Both the position numbers and the translations under genes were made by a program. From positions 1,233,501 to 1,297,500 of the forward strand of contig JAWRVZ010000065.1 of NCBI GenBank assembly GCA_037043235.1: a DNA stretch of 64,000 nt. Reading direction: 5' to 3'. Source of the DNA: Rhodeus uyekii (taxonomy: Eukaryota; Chordata; Actinopteri; Cypriniformes; Acheilognathidae). Under the pieces are notes generated by a model. The model worked only from the letters and a program-made list of their open reading frames with translations. It was not told the origin of the DNA and did no database searches. Each line of letters begins with the position of its first letter. Positions within the stretch are counted from its first letter, which is position 1. Below are positions 24,240 through 37,129 of this stretch, piece by piece.

Positions 24240-24509
24240 CCCCAAATATTCTTGTTTTGTATTTTCTTGAAGTAGTGCAAGTGTCTTCTCAAGGTTCCTC
24301 TGATGCGCGTAGACATATGTCATGGCATTGCCCCCCTTGACGTCAGTGCTGGACACGGTGTCCCAGCATCCAGAATGAAACAGCGTGTTATCGTATCGTG
24401 CAGGAGAACGCCTGCTGATGCATCTGCCGTCCCATGTGTGTTTCTCACCCGGAGCCTTCCAGTGTCTGATGCGTTTCTCCTTCAGGCTGTGGAGTTCTGC
24501 TGATGGCAT
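24240..24509 (-). CDS. Exon-like open frame, unrecognised protein
   Basis: On the minus strand an open frame from the ATG at 24509 (MPSAELHSLKEKRIRHWKAP) runs about 90 codons into a strong donor: TTGGG then GTAAGTAAAA, at 24240/24239. Two further in-frame ATGs lie up to 24533. The composition is not repeat-like: it has Trp, His and Cys spread evenly (HTWDGRCISRRS, HSGCWDTVSS) and ends in a helix-like LEKTLALLQENTKQ. I do not recognise the family. No partner exon was found at lower coordinates. It could be a first coding exon of an unknown small gene, or a chance frame. The local CpG content is higher than around it. Confidence 0.35.
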
Positions 24510-24639
24510 GTTCGCGATCATCCCAACCAGCATGAGGTCTCACAGCGACGCCTGGACACTGTCCAAATGTGCAGTGGCCTGTAATGCAGTGGAATGTGAT
24601 TGGATACAATTGCCTCGATTGTCTGGTTGACAACTAGAA

Positions 24640-26735
24640 ACTGCCTCATTTTGAGCTTATTCTGTCGGGTAAATCAGATTTGCCATGAACACTGTTAACT
24701 GGCCTGTTTAGTTCCATTTATAACACACTGACATTAAGATTAACATAATATGGGTTTTCCATGTGTGTTAGTACGTTTTGGTTAAGTGTCTTATGCTCAC
24801 CAAAGCTGCATTTAGTAAAAATTTAATGTTGTGAAAGATTATTACAATTTAACCGTTTTCTATCTTAATATATTATAAAATGTCATTTATTCCTGCATCA
24901 TTACTCCAGTCTTCAGTCACATGATCCTTGACTTTGGAAAAGAAAAAAGAGGGAATGTAGCTCAATTTGAACTGACTCAAGATCAGTTGCAAAGCTTTTT
25001 TTTTGTGTGTAGAATCGTTTTGAAGTGTGATACAGATGTTAGTACGCAGAGTCTCTACAGGATAGAAGTGTGGCTCAAAACCAAGAAAATATAACAATTT
25101 GATAATCATAAACAGCATTAATTGCTTTGAAAGCAGCACCGTTTGTGGCAGCTGAAGCTGTTGAAATCATAAACACAGTCATTCCAAACCTCCAAGGTTT
25201 CTTTTAATAGCCTGGTCCTTTATGATAATCTGCAGTGTATTTTTCCACATACCAAACTATAAATCCACCAGCATTCATTGAAGCTGGGAATACTACCATA
25301 GGGGTGATAGGATTTTTTGGACTGTTGTTTTTAATCGTACACCCACATAGGGGTTTAGTTTTCACACATTTACAGCTATTTCAACTAACGACTATGAGAA
25401 AATATGTGTAATGTGGCATTTTGACATGCAAAGGAAGGTAAATGTGAGACTGAGACCCTCTCCCAGTGGCCTGAAATAGTTCAGTTCAATCACAGACAGC
25501 TCAATTCTCAATGGAAGCTCATTCTATGGCTCTGCCCCCTCGTGTGCCCTCCACACCAGCAATCGGCACCTTTAAATATTAACTCTTCGTGTGCACGCTG
25601 CAAAAAAATCTTCCTCAGTATTTTTGACTTGTTTTCCACATTCTCAGAAAAAGGTACAAGAGCTGTCACTGTGGTGGAACCCTTTCATAAGTTACATCTT
25701 TGAGTACAAATTGGTACCAAAAGTGTACATATGTCTTATTTTCTGCATTTTTTTTTTCTAAATGAAAAGGTTTTGCTGGAAACAAGAAAAAAATCTGCCC
25801 AAGTAAGAAAAAATCAACTTGTTAAGTTTAAGTTGAAATGAAGTTTCATTTTCTGACCCCACTGGTAGAAATTTGTTGTTGTTTTAAGCTTAATTTGTGA
25901 TAGTTATATATGTATCTTGATAACTGTCACAGGGGTGAGGTGCGTTCACACCATGTAATTACAAAAATAAAAATTCGGAACTGTAAAAAGGCTTCACGTA
26001 CTTGTAGAACTTGTAATTACATTGTGTAAACTAATTTTCTGAGAGCTACAACCTGTGCCACATGGCCGCTGTACCACCTGACAACTGCAGATTTAGGGTG
26101 TTTTCGGCTAGAAGCGTCGCTGTGCAGACCGATCAGCGTATGACATCAAAGTGCCACGAGAATGATTATAAGGCATACAGAGCCTTATTTATGGCAATTA
26201 CAACATGGCATGAATGCAGCAAAAGTCACCAATGGGATTTCTGTCACGATCACCTCCTGGAGTCTGGTGGGTATCAGACTATTAGCACTCTATCAAGGAC
26301 TACATTTTGTCAGTGTGTTTGTGCTGGTGTGCGGTGCGTAGACAGAGGATCCACTGCAGATTAACTTTATTTAACAAAACGGAAAACAAAAGACTTTGAA
26401 TATAAACATCAACAGCACTCAGTGGTGCAAAAACTAGGCAAGTCTCAGAGCAAGGAGAAACACGGAGAACATGGAAGGCAGCATCCACACACGACATGAC
26501 ATAAAGTCAAACAGTAATAACGATTTACAAAGACAAGGGAACACAGGAGAGTATTAATACAAAGGGAAGATGGGGAAACAGCTGACGAGACTTAAGGTAA
26601 GTGATTAGATGGGGACAGGTGCTTGAAGGACATGGAAGATGTATGTGAACAACGTGACAAGACTGGGACACATTTTCATGTGTCAAATGTTCATTGCCCG
26701 GTCTCATCATCCATGATCATCTACAGGAGTCAAAA
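24640..26735. other. Intergenic, no gene recognised
   Basis: Contains a dispersed repeat copy at 24790-24930 and other AT-rich sequence. A 100-codon plus frame at 26062-26364 starts in good context but has no recognisable homology. From about 26240 (TGTCACGATCACCTCC) the sequence resembles retroelement-associated DNA leading into the direct repeat at 26739. Confidence 0.35.
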
Positions 26736-27133
26736 TCTGTCAACTCAGTCTCTCATTGCGAAGTCTTGTTAGTTGTTCATAATGCAATTCTGAATTCTCA
26801 ACGCTTTCCTGGTTTCCTTGTATTTATGGGTTTGAGCCACTTCTCATTACCTGGTTTTCCCGGTTTATCTCATATTCCTGGCTGGTGTTTTGTTTTGAAC
26901 AACTTACCCTGCATTATGACCTTTTGCCTGGTGTTTGCATAACCCTTTCAATAAACTACTGTATTTGGATCAACCTTATTCAACTTTTACATCTCCGAGC
27001 AGTTACATGACAGAAAACTTAGCCACACATGGATTCAGAAATTCTATTCCTCTGTCAAGGTACCTGTACCATCAAGTAATACACTGCTCAGTTCTGTGAT
27101 GCAGTTTTCAAGGACTTTCATTGTTATGGGTTA

Positions 27134-27250
27134 AAGCAGTGGTCCCCAACCCCCGGTCCGCAGCCGAAATGGAACCGGGCCACGGAACGAATTCGATGAA
27201 CCGGTCCGTGAGCGGCTGCAAGCGGCTGTGGTGCTGTAGCTTTGGCGGTG
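27134..27250 (+). mobile_element. hAT end fragment
   Basis: AGCAGTGGTCCCCAACCCCC and the following GGTCCGCAGCC / CCGGGCCACGGAACG / GAACCGGTCCGTG match the left end of a widespread vertebrate hAT family. The rest of the element is absent; the minisatellite begins directly after it. Confidence 0.55.
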
Positions 27251-27263
27251 AGGAGGTATACTG

Positions 27264-27910
27264 GCATACTGCTCTCCAGCCCATGAGTCCGCTCCAGAGC
27301 CCGCTTCAGCCCATGAGTCCGCTCCAGAGCCCGCTTCAGCCCATGAGTCCGCTCCAGAGCCCGCTTCAGACCAAGAGTCCGCTCCAGAGCCCGCTTCAGA
27401 CCAAGAGTTCGCTCCAGAGCCCGCTTCAGCCCTTGAGTCCGCTCCAGAGCCCGCTTCAGCCCTTGAGTCCGCTCCAGAGCCCGCTTCAGCCCTTGAGTCC
27501 GCTCCAGAGCCCGCTTCAGCCCTTGAGTCCGCTCCAGAGCCCGCTTCAGCCCATGAGTCCGCTCCAGAGCCCGCTTCAATGCTTGAGTCCGCTCCAGAGC
27601 CCGCTTCAGTCCTTGAGTCCGCTCCAGAGCCCGCTTCAGCCCTTGAGTCCGCTCCAGAGCCCGCTTCAGTCCTTGAGTCCGCTCCAGAGCCCGCTTCAGC
27701 CCTTGAGTCCGCTCCAGAGCCCGCTTCAGCCCTTGAGTCCGCTCCAGAGCCCGCTTCAGCCCATTAGTCCGCTCCAGAGCCCGCTTCAGCCCATTAGTGC
27801 GCTCCAGAGCCCGCTTCAGCCCATTAGTCCGCTCCAGAGCCCGCTTCAGCCCTTGAGTCCACTCCAGAGCCCGCTTCAGCCCATTAGTCCGCTCCAGAGC
27901 CTGCTCCAGC
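27264..27910. repeat. 30-base minisatellite, about 21 units
   Basis: Near-perfect units of CCGCTCCAGAGCCCGCTTCAG plus a variable 9-base end (CCCTTGAGT, CCCATGAGT, ACCAAGAGT, TCCTTGAGT, CCCATTAGT). Because 30 is a multiple of 3, frames stay open on both strands (PLQSPLQPLS on plus, RALERTQGLK on minus, ALESAPEPAS in a second plus frame). Long open frames here are not evidence of a gene. Confidence 0.95.
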
Positions 27911-28725
27911 CTATGAGTCTCCTGCTTGCCCTTAGGCAAGTTTGTCTCTGAGTCTCCTGTCTGCCATGACACGACGAGGAGGTCGTCCCTGAGCTTCCCA
28001 TCTGCCTTGATACGACCCTGGAGGTTATCACCAAATTTCCCGTCTGACCAGACACGACCGCAAAGGTCATTAATGAGCTGCCTCTCTATCCCTGCCTTTA
28101 AAGGTCTGCCTGTCTATCCCTACACGACTGCAGAGGTTGTTACTAAACTGCCTGTTTACCCTGAAACGACTGCAGAGGTCGTGATCTGCTGTGTTCGTCT
28201 TCACCTCCGCCGTGGGGGTCTTCAGTCCCAACTGATCTGCTATGGTGGTCATCTGCTCCAATGTGGTGGTCTTCAGCTTCACTGAGGTTGTCATCTCCTC
28301 CGCTGTGGGGGTCTTCAGTCCCATCTGATCTACTGTGTTGGTCACCTGACCAACCTGCTCCACCCTGGCCACATGAACTACCTCTGTCTTCATTCAAACA
28401 CCCTGCTTCACTGCTACTATATTAGGAACTTCTGGAAGGCGCTCCTTTGGAGAGGGGAGCTATGTCACAATTCCCAGTTTGCGTGTTTAAATCTGACTAT
28501 AAAAATCCAGTCGACTCAGTCACTCATTGCGAAGTCTTGTTAGTTGTTCATACTGCAATTTTGAGCTGTTTTCTGAGTTCCTCGTATTTATGGTTTTGAC
28601 CCACTTCCTGTTACCTGGTTTTCCCTGTTCATCTTATATTTCTGACTGGTGTTTTATTTTGGACAGCTTTGCCTGGTTTTGTCTATGTTGTCTTTGTCTA
28701 TGCCCTTTCAATAAACTATTCAATA

Positions 28726-30024
28726 TATTATTTTATTTTTTTTATTCACTTTCATAATGTTTTTTTTCACATGTACAATACCAAATGTCATCTTTAAAAA
28801 GAGACCATGTCTATGAGTCTATGCTCATATGACAGTATATTTGTAAAACAAGCTCACAGTCTGTGTCTTGAAACAAAGATGCTGTTTTGTAACAAAATAG
28901 TTGTTTTAGTCTCTGTCTGATTCTACAGACCTCAATGAAATGGTCATTTTTGGATTAGTTCTTGATGTACTTTTTTTGGTATAGTACAGATGCTTTTCAC
29001 TCACATGAGATAAAGAAATCCAGTCATATCATTAGCCTTCACTCTAACAAAAGGATGGTTCTTTAAAGGTTCTTTACACGTAGTATCAGTTCTGTTTAGA
29101 ACTGAATGAAGAAGCCATTGTATGCTGAAATGGCTCTTTGTGTTAGATTTTATGATTCCTTATTTACACCTTTTTGTTTCTGAAATCTGTAACTGTCAAA
29201 TCCACCTTATTATTGATTTTTTTGGAGCTCAGCCATCCAATTACACAGACTGTCAACACACTCTTAACAGGTAAATGCTTTCTTTCTTTAAATGTCTATA
29301 CATTTTCAAATTGCAACAGTTTCCTATTGCAATCATTTCTTTTTTTTTCTTTTTAGTTGAACAGAACATGTATGTGTGACCAGCTCTGTTCAGATAAGAA
29401 TACTTATTTTCTCTTTCTCCACTAAGTAAATAACAGAGATATTAAATTTATGATTTATCTCATTAGAATCTTTTTATGCACTTTGGGAATAAACATACCT
29501 AAATTACAAAAATCTTTAAAGCTGTCTCATGACTTCATCTCACCTTTTCCTTTCCTAGCAAATAGAGAAATTAAAAAAATCAAACGTGAAAAAATAATAG
29601 AAATAATGCTAATATTAATATAATAATATTAATTAAAATAAAAGATTATTTATAACCAAGTGCTATAAAGGTCCTATCAAGCTTTTTTTAAAGCACGGTT
29701 CTTTTTGGAACCATATAAAGATTGTTCTGTTTAGCACCAAAAAGAGTTCTGCTAAAACCCTAATTTGTAAAACATTTTTCTTAATAATAAGATCACATGA
29801 CCATGCAAATATACTTACTATATCTCAGTAGCCCCCTTCAATACTCTTTTTATGATTTAATGTATTTGTTTTTGTTGAACCTTTAATATAATGGCTGTCT
29901 TTGTGTCCATCTGCTTACAATTGCTTCTGATTGACACATCTGTCTACTTCCCAGCTATTACCCCTCCTCTTCCATGCTTATTTTCCTTTCCTTATTTCTC
30001 CTCACTCTTTCACGTCCTCTACTA
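28726..30024. other. Intergenic, no gene recognised
   Basis: AT-rich. At about 29040-29120 and 29660-29770 there are pieces of a fish repeat with AAAGGTTCTTTACAC and GGTTCTTTTTGGAACCATATAAAG words. Nothing else is supported. Confidence 0.4.
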
Positions 30025-30674
30025 CAGTGATTTCCAACCAGGGATAAGTGTACCCAGGGGATATTTAAGTAGATTCCAGCGGGTCAGATTTTCATTTTGC
30101 CTTGTTAAAGTGATAGTTCGCTCAAAAATGAAAAATCTGTCAACATTTACTCACCCTCATTTAGTTTCCAAACCTGTGTGACCCTTTCCTCTGCAGAACA
30201 CAAAGGAAGAGGCTTTACAGACAACCAAACAACACTGGAGTCCATTGGAAAAACCCTGAGACATTTCTTAAAATATCTTCTAGTTCCACAGAAGAAGGAA
30301 AGTACGGGTTTAGAACGTCATGAACGACATTCCTTTTTGGAATTATTTTATGTATGAGATTTATGACACTTGCAGCATAATATGTGTGCTACTTTATAAT
30401 ATGTGCATTACTCAGTCATGGTTAATTTATTCAGTGAGAAAAGGTGTCTTAAAAAGGGTGGTTACAGAGAAAAAGCAAGCAATATTTGGTTAGTCGAGTG
30501 GCTGACCCTTATGAGGCGACTGCTGGAGTCTGGACAGCACCTCATTTGAATTACAAATTCAGAAGCACTATATTTTTTTATTTTTAAAAGCATTATTAAT
30601 GATAATACTAAACGATATTCAGCAGCCTAACTGAGAAGGGAATTCAGAATGTAAAAACAGGTTGGGAAACACTG
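30025..30674. mobile_element. hAT-like element
   Basis: The left end CAGTGATTTCCAACCAGGG and the right end, in reverse, CAGTGTTTCCCAACCTG are similar inverted repeats 650 bases apart. The 8-base flanks CTCTACTA and TTCTAGTG agree at five positions, consistent with an old target duplication. It carries a copy of the common TTCGCTCAAAAATG repeat inside. Confidence 0.5.
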
Positions 30675-30864
30675 TTCTAGTGTATCTCAGTTTGTGGCGA
30701 TCTGAAAACAAGCAACTTTCGAAATGTTTGTTTTGAGTCGGTGCAAGGCAAGGGCTTCACATTGAGACATGATTTTAACGGCCCACAACTTGAGAACTCT
30801 TACCCCACAGTTTGGGGTCTGGGATTCATTGTTCCTTAATCCTCCTCCTCCCCCCATCACATCA

Positions 30865-30895
<31 letters not shown>

Positions 30896-32204
30896 CCTCC
30901 TTCACTCTCTCTCCCTACTTCTGCGGCCCCTGACCCTCCATTTCTCTCTTTCTCTCCCTACTGCTATAGAAGCCAGATGAGAGCACAAATACCGTCCCAC
31001 CCTACCCCCCTTCCTTCTCACTTTTCTTGTCCCCCTCTCCCCCTCTTGTGCTTTTTTCACTCCCTGAGAGCTACACGAGTAACAGAGATGGAGAGAAGGA
31101 GTGAAAGGAAGAAAAAGAAAGCTCTTATATCCCATAAACCCCCCAACAAACCATACACATGTATGTTCACGTCGGACTTGCGTAAACTCACCAGTGTCTA
31201 ATCTCACTAAAAGTAACAACGCAACTCATCGAAACGTTATGCATGATTTTTTATGGCGCATAACTATTCCAGATTAATATTGAGAGCCAATTGTAAACAA
31301 TGCATACGTAATGGTGTGAGCTTAGGGTTTGTTGAGTTAGTTTGTTGACCAATGGCAGATGTGGGAGTGTATGAGGAGTGTCATTATTTTCCATTTGGTG
31401 ATTCCATTAGTGTATGAATTTTTGAGGTTATTTTATTACATTAGAGTTTGATAGTCTTAAGAAAGCAAGCAAAGAAAGGAAGAAAAAAACTGTTTAAGTT
31501 GTCAGTTGTGTATGTGGAACTCCCTAAGCAGTATTTCATCATTTTGTGCAAGCACTCTTGAAACCAAGCGAACTGGGGCAATGATCATTCACAATGTACT
31601 AGAATCTCTCTCTCGCTCTCTCTCTCGCTCTCTCTCTCTCTCTCCCTCTCTTTATTAGCAGTGTAGGAGGTCTGATTCATTTAACGAGTCGGTTGGTTTG
31701 AACTAGTCATTTTAATTAAACATATTAGGAAACTGATTCATTTGAAATGGTTCTCAGTCATGCACATGGTCGTTCCAAGCAATGTTTCATTATTTTACGC
31801 ACACGGCCTCGAAACAAGGGCAAGCTGAGGCAAGGATCATTCGTGCTTTACAAGACTACAAGTCTCACTCCATCATTAATATTGTTATAGGAGGTCTGAT
31901 TCATGATGAGCTGGTTTAATGAGCTGAATTAAAAAGCAATTTGAGTTGGTACTAAGTTTTTTAATTTTTTCCTAGTGAAACACATTTTAAGGTGACGACG
32001 TAGTTACATTGTATTTACTCAAATAAGTGCTGAGTAATATTAATGTACTTACTATAGTTATGGTTAGAATTTGGTGTCAGTTACTGATAGTTATGCATAA
32101 TTTACTGTTATCACTATTCAGTACGTGTAATTTATGAATATCGTTAAACATATTTAACAGTCCACATATTATATTTGATGCTTTCAACCTAATTGATATC
32201 TGTC
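30675..32204. other. Intergenic with CT microsatellites
   Basis: (CT)n runs at about 30866-30890 and 31605-31653 lie in a pyrimidine-rich stretch (30840-31070). No gene is recognised; open frames here follow the low-complexity sequence. Confidence 0.5.
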
Positions 32205-32345
32205 TGTACATTTATGCATTTATGCATTTGGCTTTTTATGCTTTTTTTATGCTTTTATCCAAAGCGACTTACATTGCATTCAAGGAACCCCTTGAATCAG
32301 TTCTTGCTTTCCCTGGGATCGAACCCATGACCTTGGCCTTGTAAA
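32205..32345 (-). repeat. tRNA-derived SINE, diverged
   Basis: Same family as 15709-15867. The minus strand has GGTTCGATCCCAGGG (B-box) and GTCGCTTTGGATAAAAGC. The region near 32225-32262 has been disturbed by an ATGCTTTTT repeat. Confidence 0.65.
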
Positions 32346-32630
32346 CACAAATGCAGGAAAGTATGAACTGCTCTTTTTATTTTATCTTAAACTTTCTGTA
32401 AGTAGCTTGTGTAGTTCCTTCCACCAAAACATAACTTGTAGTTGTAGCCTGTAGTTTCTTGAAGCTTGCCAAGACAGTTTCAAAGTAGCTTCTCCAATGC
32501 TGAAGCTCACACTTTCAGATTGTAGGAGAGAGAGAGATAGATAGGGTGCCTTGAATGATGTTGTTGGGTTCAACAGTGTCCGGTAAGAGAGGGCTAGAGC
32601 CTCGGCGAGAGGAACGAGTTGTTAACACAC

Positions 32631-32673
<43 letters not shown>

Positions 32674-35216
32674 CAGTGAAGGGGGATGGCTGCCTTGTTT
32701 GTAGCTTGTCAGCAATTGCCTGAGACAAGCTTCCCCTGCATGTGTGAAAGCTGCTTGGCTTGAATGCCTGGACCGTACCAAGTGGCGTCAAAAGCGAAGG
32801 GGGGAACCTAGGCGAGAAAAAACGATCAGACTGGAGACAATAGGCCCCTGAAGTGTTCCCCCCAAGTTGCTTTGATGTTGTCCTAGTGTCTAGATGCTGA
32901 AGGGGACCGGGGACTGCAGGGAAGAGCAGCCCTTTGTGTGGATGTGTGTGCACTTTTTGGGCCAGCACGGACAAAAGGGAGGGGTACAAAAGCCTGGAGA
33001 GAAATAAGAGAAGAAACAAATGATGAAAACCCAAATGATCCTGAACGTGTTTTTGTATGGCTGCTGTGTGTGAGAGGGCACACAGAAAGGGAGAAGGAGA
33101 AATAGGAGGAGACGCTCGTATACGGGGGCTGATAGAGTGACAGAAAAAGAGAGGGGGTGAGTATACTGTATCTACTCCTTTAGCACCAGACCACTCTCTT
33201 TTTTAATTCGCCTTTCTTACTTTATCTCTCTCTTTTGTTCAAGGGGGGTGGGTGTGTGAAAAACGAGTAGACCCAGAGTTGGAGCCCAAGTTGGGGCTGC
33301 AAACAGCGTGCTGCTATTATTGTGGTTATTCCTGGTTGGTGTGTGTGTGTACGTGAGCGTGGGTAAAAACATTTACTCTCCGTTATTCTTAGTCCTTGAC
33401 AAGATATATGGATGTATGGAAAGAGCAGGGGGTGAAGGGGGAATGGATGGTTTGGAATGTGTCATTGGATAGTCTGGATGAGTTGCCCTCCATGCCAGAA
33501 TAAACCTCCTCTGCTCTCCTCTCATTATTGTCTGGTTATTCAAGCAGTACGTGTGTGTGTGTGTGTGTGTGATATCTGCAAAGCAACAAGAGCTTTTTTC
33601 TTTCTGAATGTCAGAATTGCCACTCTCGGCAGCAAGTGAACTGTGCAGTGATTGGAGCCGTGTGTGTGTGTGTGTGTGTTTGGGGGGCGGTTCTATTCTG
33701 CCTGGGGGGGTTTCTCAGTCTGTGCCCTCCATGGTGGTAGCAGACTGCTTTTACACTACCAGCTGTTCCCAAAACCTGCAGTGATTTTCTGTTTCTATCT
33801 GTTTGTCTCTCACGATAAAAGTTATCCATTCGTCTCCAGTGTGGTTTCTGCAGCTTTTTGATTTGTATCTATAGACCAGTTGTTGAAAAAGTCTAAACAA
33901 TCATTTTTTTATTATTATTATTATTTTATTTTTAAGAGTTATGGGCACTACAGTTCCCATGACTCGTCTTTTATTCAGTAGTTTGCAGGATATAGGTTGC
34001 CAAGAATCGCTTGTCAGAAGATTCTGTTTATTGCAAAACTGCTGAGTTCAGGAGAAACATGTGACAATGAATGTATTAATGTTCATTTTACTCTGTACAA
34101 TGTGCAGAAAATGGTTTAAGATATCTGAAAATACATATGACCAAAAAAAACAAGAAGAGATAGTTTACTCTCTGTATCTCAGGTTTCTTACAAATTTGAG
34201 AGGACCTTCAAGTTTTAAATTTGCAATAATTTCAGCACCATGTGAAACACTCTTTTTCTTAAAGTTACAGTGATTGGGTGAGTTGAATAACTATGGTATT
34301 TACTCAAACATTTGGGTCATTTCATATACTATAATAAAGAAGATAGTTTGGTAGCACTTTACAATAAGGTCTCATCTCTTAATGTTAGTTAATGTATTAT
34401 CTAACATTTACAAACAACAAGCAATACAGTATTTATTCATCTTTGTTAATGTTCATTGTTTGTTCATGTTAACTCAGATCCATTAAATAATCAATTAATT
34501 GTAATAATGTTTTAGTAAAACTAGCATTACCAATGCTTAAGATATATTTATCATTGGTAGTTTTAATGTGTAATGAACGTTTTGACTCAAACCCACTATA
34601 AAATTCCCAGTAACACACAGTTGTGTCTTCAAATTGTATATTAATGTGCATCCTGTATCCAGTTGATTTGTTTTCTGGCAAAGATAAACAGATAGATTCA
34701 AAACCCATGTTTATAACAATGTTGCTTTCCCTGCTGTTTTATAAAAGCTCTGCTAAATCTTTAAACTAAAAGCTTTAAATCCCTTTCTATGGCTTCGGAG
34801 GACCTTGTAATGCGTGTATAAATAGCAACAGTTTTATAAATGATGTAATACTGAATAGCTCATATTAAAATATTTACAGCAACACAGTTTAATAGATTTT
34901 TATGATGTTTGAGATGGAACAGAGGAACACGAACATAGTGTTTTATTTGATGTGAACATAATGGTTATATGTCCCCTGAGTTTAATAGCAATTACACGCA
35001 AACTGAAAGTCAAGTGGAATAAAAATTACAGTGGTTTGCGAATGCTCATTAATCATGTTTTAAAAGCATCACACATGCCAATAGAGAATGAACATGTATC
35101 CTGCAGTTTCACTGTTTGTTTGTTTATTTATTAATTTATTTTGCATGTTTGTTTTGCGGTTGATGTCAGCCTGCTTGACAGCGAGAGGTTGTGATAGAGG
35201 TCACAAGAAAGATGAA
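32346..35216. other. Intergenic with GT microsatellites
   Basis: (GT)n runs at about 32632-32672, 33550-33571 and 33660-33679. At 34348-34490 there is a copy of a common fish repeat (CACTTTACAATAAGGTCTCA, TTGTTCATGTTAACTCAG), seen also near 15325-15375 and 59170-59405. No gene is recognised. Confidence 0.45.
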
Positions 35217-35430
35217 GAGCACAGGGTCAATACCTTGCGCTATGATGATCTGAGATGGAGGTGACAGGGATTTCACCAAGTAGGACGTATTTCGTTGGCC
35301 CAGGAACAATAGTCCTGTCAAACAAATCATGATCTTGACCATTATATGCCTATGATGATTTGAAATGGAGGTGACCGAGATTTCGCCAAGTAGGACGATG
35401 TAGAACAATGTTTCTGTCAAACAAACCATT
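35217..35430 (+). repeat. Imperfect tandem duplication, about 110-base unit
   Basis: The block with TGATGATCTGAGATGGAGGT, TTTCACCAAGTAGGACG and CTGTCAAACAAATCAT is repeated directly as TGATGATTTGAAATGGAGGT, TTTCGCCAAGTAGGACG and CTGTCAAACAAACCAT. The units are well diverged. Confidence 0.65.
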
Positions 35431-35498
35431 ATATGTGTAAACCTAGCTCAGCAGATTCAAAAAGGCTGTGATGGATAGGAATCTGTTGAGTAAGACAT

Positions 35499-35660
35499 AC
35501 GCTGGTTTAATCTGGTCTAGCTAGTCTCCCGGTCTGGCTGAGCTGGTGTTCATCTGGTTTAGCTGCTCAGCCATCTGCTCTCCCAACCAAACCAAGTTTA
35601 ACACGCACCCTTTAACTGAAAACACCCTAAAACCAGCTTAGACCAGAAAACAACTTCTAT
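35499..35660. repeat. Palindromic fish repeat
   Basis: CGCTGGTTTAATCTGGTCTA on the left is largely complementary to CTAAAACCAGCTTAGACCAG on the right. The GCTGGT/ACCAGC words are a common cyprinid foldback repeat. Confidence 0.55.
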
Positions 35661-37129
35661 CCTTCACAGCCTAATTTTTGTTTGCGTCAAATTAAATCTG
35701 TCTTCACTATAATCCGACACAGTGAGAACCATCCACACGCATTTCCAATAAATACCAAGAGTGTGCCAAAGAGGGAGGTAGATTGCAGGGTTTGGATGGA
35801 GAAATGGAAGGAATAAGAGGCCTCGGAGATCTGCTACCGAAGGAGGAGAAGAAGAAATGGAGGGAGGGGTTGGGATTTGATCAGTAGGATGGAGAGATGT
35901 GCCTCCAGAGAGAGCACCAAAGGAAATAAATGGATTTATTCTTCACAGTTGTCAAATATCCAATGCATAAATTACGAGTGTGTTAAGGGGACGGCTAATA
36001 ACTCACTGCAAACATAAAACACATTTAGTTAGATGACAGTTTAGTTAATTCTGGGATGCGCGTCTGCACGGTCATAATTGTTTCATTATTTCATTGGAGA
36101 CAAGGCGCATCTCGGTCAGCAGGGATTTTTTAAAACGGAGAAAGATTCCCAATCTCTCTTTTGAAAAGCATCCCTCTTTTGAGCGCATCGCCCTGCGATG
36201 TATCCTCCGCTCTAATATCTTTTTGAATAGGTGGAAATGCGCGCTCTAGCCTTGTGTGCCTAGCCGCCGAGATGATTGCAAATTCATTTAGAGGTGCCTA
36301 TCACACAAAGATGTGGGGATGGAGGGAGAGATGGAGGGGGTGGGGTGCAGAGAGATGATGCCTTGGGTTTTTTAAAGCACATTTGTATTCATGTCATGGA
36401 GGAGGAGAGCGCAGAGAACGAGAGAGGAGGCGGCTACCTTAGCGTGACAGACGTTAGGAGGAGGCTAGCCAGATTAGTATGACAGGCGCTAGCAGAATGC
36501 CAAACGCTTGGTTCAGGTCGAGTGCTGATGTCACAACCGACCGTCCACTGATGTAAAGTGGAGCAAATCCGCTCTGAACACTGTCAGAACTCTGACGTTA
36601 ATAATTCAATCGCAGCGGGCGCTGTCATCGGCTAGCTGCCGTAATTGCACCTTTGTTTAACGTTCTGAACTGAACTTGGTGACCATCGTCAGCTATATAA
36701 TGAAATGCTTTGTTTAGGTAAAATATGAAAAGTAAAATGCTCAAAAACACACTTCTTCAATAGGCCACTTTACCGCAACTAGCCGTTGCAGAAATGCATT
36801 GCGGGAGCATGTGTGATTATCATGGACGTTGTGGGTGTTTGGGTATTTATGTGTGTGCTCGGTATGAAAGATGGCAATGGAGATGTCATTTATTGTGGGT
36901 TGGAGGCTCTGGTCACAGCATCCTCATACTTCTAACGAGTATCTCTCTCTCTCTCTCTCTCTCTTTCTCTCAGCTCCTTCCACAGCCTCCTGTAAATCAC
37001 AGTTTTCGCTACGCTCCACTAGTGACACAGGACATGCTCGCACACTCCAACGACCGATTACATCAGGCGACTCACACACGCACATACACAGTGAAACCAA
37101 ACTACTGATTTAAAGAATAGAAATCATCA
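35661..37129. other. Intergenic, no gene recognised
   Basis: Somewhat richer in GC than its surroundings, with a (CT)n run at about 36943-36972. No open frame with family resemblance or splice context was found. Confidence 0.4.

Larger units (their letters stand above)
26739..28725 (+). mobile_element. LTR-like direct repeats around a minisatellite
   Basis: Two similar direct repeats of about 220 bases lie at 26739-26966 and 28510-28725. Both contain CATTGCGAAGTCTTGTTAG, TACCTGGTTTTCCC and CCCTTTCAATAAACTA, the last carrying an AATAAA. The right copy is preceded by TGTCACAATTCCC at 28465, a TG start often seen in LTRs. Between them lie a hAT fragment, the 30-base minisatellite and a proline-rich degenerate frame. 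It may be a non-autonomous LTR element or two copies of one dispersed repeat. No gag or pol is recognised. Confidence 0.45.

Noticed and set aside
26062..26364. 100-aa frame starting MAAVPPDNCRF
   Set aside because: Embedded in repeat-like DNA; no family recognised and no splice context, so it is only mentioned in the gap entry.
27121..27972. Open frames of 276 and 282 aa on both strands
   Set aside because: They are created by a 30-base repeat whose period is a multiple of three; composition is purely repeat-derived.
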